From Pigoraptor vietnamica (taxonomy: Eukaryota > Opisthokonta > Filasterea): a stretch of 12,442 bases of DNA. The DNA is taken from NCBI GenBank assembly GCA_943704525.1, contig CALSCQ010002552.1:1-12442 (forward strand), in the 5' to 3' direction. Under the pieces are notes generated by a model. That model had not been told where the DNA came from. It saw nothing but the letters and a program-made list of their open reading frames with translations, and did no database searches. The position numbers and the translations under genes are program-made. Below, one piece after another: positions 7,313 through 12,442 of this stretch (position 1 is the stretch's first letter; the number at the start of each line of letters is the position of its first letter).

Positions 7313-10300
7313 ATGCGCTCGCAAGGGGCCTTCCGACGCGCTCGAGCCCTCTCGCTAGCAGCCATATTCGCCGTGCTCGTCGTGTGCGGAGCATTCTCAC
7401 TGTGGGAAACATACGTTGCGGCTCTGCGGACGGCTTCTGGCGACGGGGATGCGGCGGGGCTCACGACCGGTCGCGAGGCCGACAGCGTCACGTGGCGCGG
7501 CCACTCGGCGGGGCGACGGAGCAGAGCGGGCGGGGCTTCAACGCGGCCAATGGTCCTGTTTGTGGCTGCGTCATCCGCAGAGGCCGTGAGGCTAGTGCTG
7601 CCTTTTACGGAAGTGCGGCGCCGTGGAGTGAACGGCACCGGCGCGTCGATGTGCGTGGCAGGCCCGCGCACTCGCGAGGTGCAGGAAATGCTCTCCGCTT
7701 TTGACGTTGAAGCGGACGTTTCGGTGCGGTTTTCGCTTAGTCACAGCTTGGTGGGTGTCCTCAACGCCGCGATATTGGAGGCGTGTGTCGAATTTTGTGT
7801 GTGTGTGTGTGTGTGTGTAGTGTGCGTGTGTGTGCGCGCGCGCACGGTGTGAGTTTGTGAGTTTGTGAGTTTGTGAGAGTGTGTATGTTTCTTTGTGCCT
7901 GATTTGCGTGTGTGTGTTTCACTGCGTTCCTGATTTGCGTGTGTGCGTGCGGTGTGTACGTGTTGGGCGTCTGTCCGTTCTCTGTTGCGCGTTTGACGGC
8001 GGCACCACATCTTCAGCTCTCAAGTTTGGCACGTCTCCACTGCAAATTCCTTGGCTAATGCATTTGTTTTTTGCAGGGCGGTGGTCACGAGGACCCTCCC
8101 GGCAGTGCTTCGCTTGCAGCGGCGATTGCATCCTTCGAGCGTGTCCTCCGTCGCCTCCGCCCGCAGGTGGTCGTCGTGGACGGGCTTGGCGCCGTCTCCG
8201 GGGTCGTTGCGATTGCGGCGCATTACTTTGGCACGAGTCTCGTTGTCTCAACGCAAGAGGATGGGGTGATTGCGGCCGACTCTGTGGACGCCGTTCGCGG
8301 CATTCGCCTCCCGCAACAGTTTGTGCTATCTCTCGCGCAATGTGTCGTCCTGCGGTCGTCGGCGCAAGTGCCCGCGGCGCTCACCGGGACAGCGCGCGTG
8401 TTCAATATCGGCGACGCGGCCGCCGAAGCGAAGACTCGGTTGCGGTCGGTGCTGGGGGAGCTGCTTGGACCTTCCACTGCTGGAGCCAAGGCGGGCGACA
8501 GACAGTGGACCATTGCGCTTGCCCGGCTGCTTCGCACCGAACAGCCGTCCGTGCGGAAGATCCTTGTCACGGTTCGGCTGTTGGACACCGTTCCTGCGGG
8601 GGTCGCAAACGTTACTGCATATGACTGCGGCGTGCGCAACTCTCTCGGAGCGCTTGTACGTACGAACAGGCGCGTCCTCTTTCTTGTCGTCGGTCGACTG
8701 CCGGCGTGTGATCTGTTTGACGGACGTCGCGCGGCGGGCGGCCTTGAAGGCATCGTACATGTCCCGCTTTTCCCCGGGGCACGCGCGTGGCTCAGCCTCG
8801 TTGTCCATTCGGACGTCGCCATTACGGATAGCGAGTACTCACGCAACCACCTCGCCGCTCTCGGCGTGAAGCTTGTGTGGCTGCTCGGCGACCGGGGGCT
8901 TGGGGACGGGGCGGCTGTGGAGGCTGCAATGGCGGCTGTCCGCGATGCCATCACTGAGGCAATGCTCGCGCCAGAGAGTCTGCCCACCGCAGGCACCTTG
9001 CCGTCGCACGCATTTGCTGAGATCGTGGCGGCGGCAGCCTCGGACGCAGCTGCAACGTCGCCTGCCGCCGTTCTTGCACACCCTGGCAAGCCTTCCCCCT
9101 CTGCGCGCCCCTCGCTTCTTGAACGCCTCCGCCAGTCGATGCTTGACCGGCGCTCGGCCGCGGCTGCGGAGAAGCGGGTGGAGGAACCAGCGGCGCTCAC
9201 AGAAATCGCACCGTCGGCCGACACTCCGTCGTTCGATTTTCCGGCGGAATGGGCGGACTATGTGCCGGTTCCCAAAACCAACTTTGTGTTGCCGCCGCTA
9301 CCGACAAAAGTGTGGCGCATCCCACCTGCGTCACCGGACGTTTCAATTGTCATTCCGTGCTACAATGGTTTGCCGTACGTCCGCACGGCGATTGCGAGCC
9401 TGCTGTTGCAGACGCACGCCAACTTCGAGGTGATTGTCGTGGACGACGGATCTGTGGATGACTCCCGCGCGGCCATTGAGGAATTCTCCGACACCCGAGT
9501 TCGTCTTATGAAACTGCGCCACGTGGGACTCCCGGCCGCTCTTAACGCCGGCTTTCGCATTGCGCGGGCGCCGCTGTTTTCGTGGGGTTCGACGGACAAC
9601 ATTTTCCTCCCGCGCTTTGTGGAGCGGATGGTGGCGCTGTTCCGCGAGTTTCCGGAGGCGGGCTTCGCATACGGCCAGCACGGCACCATCGACGGCAACG
9701 ACGTCATATTGGCCGGCGGTGGGGATGTGCGCGCTATCACCCCCTTCGAGATGTTGTACTACTGGCCGGGCCTGGCGGCGTTTATGTGGCGGCGCGCGGC
9801 ACACGAGGCCGTCGGCGGATTCGACGGCACGCTCACGGGCGCCGAGGACTGGGACTTTTGGCTGCGAATAGCCGAGCGCTACCCTGCGCTGCCGCGCACG
9901 ACAGAGACGCTGTACCTGTACAGGCTGCACAAAGGCCAGATGTCGAACGAACTGGGCCGCAGCGGAGAGCTCCAGCAAGTCGAGACGCGTCTCGCGCAGA
10001 AGGTGCTCCGGCGGCACGGTGGCGCACTCGATCCGTTTCTTCTGCTGCCGCACCTGAAGATGTGCGTGAGTCAGCGACGCGGGCAGGCAGTCGCACACTT
10101 CCTGCTCGGGTACGCGGCTGCATTTGCCCGCCCGTCGCTGCGGGCCGCCTTCATGGTGCGGGACGTGTTCCGCGGCTTCTTCGACCGGTCTCTGTCCGCA
10201 GACGGCTCGTTCCACGCAGCCGGCATTTGCCTCGCGAAGGCACTGGGCCTGGCGTCGGAATGGGACGCCCTCGACACGTTTTTGAAGGAGTTCGAAAGCA

Positions 10301-11797
10301 CGCACGGCAGCGACATTACGACCGGAGAACGGGCAATGCTCAACCACCTCACGAATTTCGCGGTGCTCCGCCAGCCCACCATGTTCCGCGTGATCAGTTG
10401 CGGCAGCGGACCCGCACTGGTGAGCCTGTCGGTGGTGTTGTCTTTCGCCCCCTATTGCTGGAGCCGTGTGAAAGTGATATTATGACCGCATTGTAATCCA
10501 CGCACCAGCGCAGATCGTCAACGAGGAGCTGGCAGCCAAAGAGTGCCTGCTGACGGAGCCGTACACGCACGTCATCTCCAAGAAGCCGCTCACTGCGCCA
10601 TCGCAGGCCCGCCCTTACCGCCTCGCCGTTGTTCTCGATCGTCCGTTGTCAGCGTACCTGAACAGGGCCGTCAGTGGTCGCGCCGAAGGTGAGCCGAGAT
10701 GTGTGAAACCGTATACAGTCCAATACGTCAAGCCATTTTCTCGCCAGCACATGGCACCTGCGTGCTGACATGCCGTGCTTTTCGTGTATGCAGTTGAGTT
10801 CAACCCGCTAGGCTTCTTTGACATCGTGACAGTGATTGCCCTCGATGGCCGGGAGGGTGACCGACAGGGGCTGGATGACCGCATTGCATATCGCCCGTGC
10901 GCTAGCGCCGCCCTCCCCGCCGTTCTCAAGGAGCTCAACGCGCACGTTGTGCGCGCGTTCGGCGGCGGATCGGCGTGCGATCGCGCCGTGCAGAGCAAGC
11001 AGGCGGGCAGTGATGTCGTGTGCTCAGTGGACGTGGATGACGGCGGGTGCTGTGGGACCGGCGTCGCGTCTGCGGATGCTGTGTGGCCGCTCACGCCCCT
11101 GTCGGTCTCTGCCGTGCTGCGACCCTACGGGATGAATGCGGAGGCCGTCTGGCGGCTGTCAACCCGGGTGGACGTTGGCCGATTCAACATCAGCCGCGCG
11201 CAGGTGTCTGAGACGTACGCGGCAGCATTCAACGACCGATTTCCGACCAAGTACCGCGTGCTGCACGTGTCCGGGTTCACACAGGAAAGCGCGGTTCCGC
11301 TGCTACCCGCCCTCGGTGAGCTGGGGGAGGAGTATGGGCTCATCTCTGTCGGTCTCAATAGGACGAATGCGAGGGCCCTCGTCGCGGCCGCGCGCGAGCG
11401 CAATTGTGCTGAACGAGTCTTTGTGGTGGAATCGGTCGGCGAGAAAGAGCTGCCGTACTTCCTCGCACTCGTCGACGTGTACACGTCGGCGGACGGTACC
11501 ATGTCGGCGGAGGCATTTGCTGCGGGGCTTGTGGTGGTCGCGCAATCGGAGCTTGGCGTGCTGCGTGAGCGCATCAGCGGCGGCGTCAATGGGCTGCTCG
11601 GCAACGCGGATTATCCCGTCGACATGGCCATGTCGCTGAGGAAGGGCGTCACGGACTTTGGTGTGCGCGAGCGCCTCTCCGCAAAGGCGCGCGAAACGGC
11701 GTGGCTCTTCCACTCGCCGGACAGTGTGGACCGCTGGGAGGTCTCCCTCTACCGGATGGCTGTGGAACGCGCGATCGCATCACAGCCGCGTCGTTGA
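7313..11797 (+). CDS. Membrane-anchored trimodular glycosyltransferase (epimerase-like + GT2 + GT4-like)
   Basis: Large predicted Golgi or ER enzyme of about 1335 aa. Exons: 7313 to about 7798, 8077-10419, 10514-10688 and 10794-11797 (TGA). A hydrophobic segment after a basic start (residues about 12-32) looks like a type II signal anchor. Residues about 80-440 resemble a UDP-GlcNAc 2-epimerase fold: RPQVVVVDG, LPQQFVLSLAQ, ILVTVRLLDTVPAG, HSDVAITDSEYSRNHLAALG. Key residues are altered. An Ala/Ser/Pro-rich linker (about 470-560) leads to a GT2 transferase: DVSIVIPCYNG at 583, VVDDGS near 618, FSWGSTDN at about 663-670, and GAEDWDFWLRI with the catalytic-base Asp near 753. The rest resembles GT4: STRVDVGRF, KYRVLHVSGF near 1154 and SAEAFAAGL near 1241. 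Donors GTGAGC (phase 0) and GTGAGC (phase 1) match their acceptors, which supports one gene. The donor of intron 1 is uncertain. The sugar, acceptor and pathway cannot be deduced. Confidence 0.85.
7797..7945. repeat. GT microsatellite, (GAGTTTGT)3 and a duplicated 17-mer in intron 1
   Basis: The 5' part of glycosyltransferase intron 1 begins with a (GT)n tract at about 7797-7835, including a short CG stretch. Three exact copies of GAGTTTGT follow at 7851-7874. The 17-mer CCTGATTTGCGTGTGTG then occurs twice, at 7898-7914 and 7929-7945, offset by 31 bp. This pattern fits slippage-driven growth of an intron that is longer than its neighbours. Confidence 0.9.
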
Positions 11798-12279
11798 TGT
11801 GGCCCTTTTGTGTTGGTCTCATATATGACGCCGTGAATGTGTGCCCCACAAGGCATTGACTTCTCGCTCGGCTGATTCCGTAAAGCACGAGTGATAATGG
11901 GTTCCCTTCAAAAGTCGTAAAAACGTAAATTTTACATCAAACAAGAGACGCCACGCTGTGGCTGGACCCCGATTGCAGCGAACTTTTAGAGCAAAAATCC
12001 AATTTGTGCAGCCGGTGCCAGTTAGCGGAAGTCGCGGATATTCACTGCCGGACCGGCGGGGTCACTGGCAGTTTGTATGGATTCGTCAATACACGGTGCC
12101 CCGGATGCATATGGCACACCACCAAGCGATGCCTACGATGCCGCGCGCCGACTGTATAGGTACCAGTCAGAGTGCTGCGTTGACAAAATGGTGCTTAGCT
12201 GCTGAGCGTGCACAGGGTGGGGTGCACGAGCTCGAGTGTGCAGGGACCGGCTGGGGAAGTCCTCATCTGATTCGACTGC
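11798..12279. other. Region downstream of the glycosyltransferase, AT-rich patch then Cys-rich open frame
   Basis: The first part should hold the glycosyltransferase 3' UTR. An AT-rich patch at about 11909-11945, with repeated GTAAA, is the least GC-rich stretch in the window and may be the poly(A) region or the boundary to the next gene's promoter. From 11929 to 12159 one frame lacks stops and is rich in Cys pairs (described separately). A 7-bp inverted repeat, CGTGCAC/GTGCACG with an 8-nt loop, lies at 12207-12228. No RNA gene was recognised. Confidence 0.5.
11929..12159 (+). CDS. Possible zinc-ribbon-like exon (uncertain, no start codon)
   Basis: One plus-strand frame is open from after a TAA at 11926-11928 to a TAG at 12157-12159, without an ATG. 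It encodes three C-x2-C pairs with intervening Cys/His: LCSRCQ, a following HCR, then RCPGC and KRCLRC. That spacing looks like a small zinc-binding domain. A splice donor just before the stop (GTATAG at 12154) or an acceptor near 11945 could make it an internal exon, but I could not join it in phase to any neighbour. It may equally be chance in Cys-codon-rich GC sequence. I do not recognise a family. Confidence 0.25.
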   Translation: MLHQTRDATLWLDPDCSELLEQKSNLCSRCQLAEVADIHCRTGGVTGSLYGFVNTRCPGCIWHTTKRCLRCRAPTV

Positions 12280-12442
12280 ATGGGACGTCGTCGAGCCGGC
12301 AGCAGGCGGTCGTCCGTCTTGTCTAGATCTGGGGTGTCCGAGGACGTGTGGTGCGCCTTGGGGGGAGGCCTCGAACACATGCTGCACCGGAAGCACGGTT
12401 ATGGCAGTTATCCTCACGCGCTCTTTGTGTTTGATGGAGGAA
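12280..12442 (+). CDS. Possible 5' end of a further gene, running off the window
   Basis: An ATG at 12280 opens a frame that stays open to the last base (54 codons). The start is strongly basic (MGRRRAGSRRSS). A more protein-like stretch follows that includes EDVWCALGGGLEHML and HGYGSYPHALFVFDGG. A plausible acceptor, CTTGTCTAG, lies at about 12318-12326, so the coding part might instead begin there as an exon. I do not recognise the family. Support is only an open frame and amino-acid composition. Confidence 0.3.
   Translation, partial: MGRRRAGSRRSSVLSRSGVSEDVWCALGGGLEHMLHRKHGYGSYPHALFVFDGG

Noticed and set aside
7192-7704. 170-aa plus-strand frame before the glycosyltransferase
   Set aside because: It overlaps the anchor-encoding exon in another frame, with no motifs or hydrophobic segment.
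7851-7945. CRISPR-like array
   Set aside because: Repeats are 8-17 bp of low complexity without regular unique spacers, in a eukaryotic intron.
8223-9224. 333-aa open frame on the minus strand
   Set aside because: It is the antisense shadow of glycosyltransferase exon 2. The Ser/Arg/Ala-rich composition has no motifs, and the plus frame has clear family motifs.
9343-10347. 334-aa open frame on the minus strand
   Set aside because: Antisense of the GT2 module. Long antisense frames are expected in GC-rich coding sequence, and no domain is recognisable.
9582-10496. 304-aa open frame on the plus strand in another frame
   Set aside because: Overlaps the GT2 coding frame. It is Arg/Gly/Pro-rich and lacks motifs.
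12207-12228. Inverted repeat CGTGCAC/GTGCACG as a terminator or operator
   Set aside because: A 7-bp palindrome arm is likely by chance here, with no T-run, and the surrounding genes are eukaryotic.
11958-12326. 122-aa plus-strand frame
   Set aside because: Its start is arbitrary (a CTG/GTG-type codon), there are no motifs, and it competes with the Cys-rich frame at 11929-12159. I cannot support it.

Overview
This is a compact, GC-rich nuclear segment from a eukaryote. Five genes can be read, and all are interrupted by short spliceosomal introns of about 70-280 bp with GT-AG ends. Joining the exons restores continuous, family-matching proteins. No prokaryotic features (Shine-Dalgarno operons, IS elements, CRISPR) were seen. 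A Rap1GAP-type Rap/Ran-GAP, SSU72 and a single-anchor Golgi-type glycosyltransferase all point to a eukaryote. Short introns, small intergenic gaps (about 170-510 bp) and simple-sequence tracts suggest a free-living protist, but I cannot name the lineage from the sequence.

Layout: (1) 48-1320, plus: the C-terminal half of pyruvate kinase, five exons, whose 5' half lies before the window. (2) 1321-1834: gap between convergent genes, dominated by a GT microsatellite of about 93 bp. (3) 3873-1835, minus: a nine-exon Rap1GAP-like protein of 361 aa. (4) 3874-4326: divergent promoter region. (5) 4327-5335, plus: a complete five-exon SSU72 CTD phosphatase of 195 aa. (6) 5506-7013, plus: a five-exon RibD C-terminal/pyrimidine-reductase-like protein of about 373 aa. 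(7) 7313-11797, plus: a four-exon glycosyltransferase of about 1335 aa with a membrane anchor, a degenerate UDP-GlcNAc-2-epimerase-like module, a GT2 module and a GT4-like module. (8) 11798-12442: mostly unassigned, with a Cys-rich open frame and a possible start of a further gene running off the end.

The genes do not form a pathway. They cover glycolysis, Rap GTPase shut-off, Pol II CTD dephosphorylation, riboflavin-type reduction and glycan synthesis, as is usual in a compact protist genome. The most unusual item is the trimodular glycosyltransferase. Its outer modules have lost several hallmark catalytic residues while the central GT2 keeps most of its own, which suggests one active transferase flanked by scaffold or regulatory GT-B-like domains.

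All exon-intron structures were derived by hand from splice consensus, reading phase and remembered family motifs. Most junctions are well fixed because both phase and conserved motifs agree. The least certain are intron 1 of the glycosyltransferase and the last acceptor of the reductase gene.
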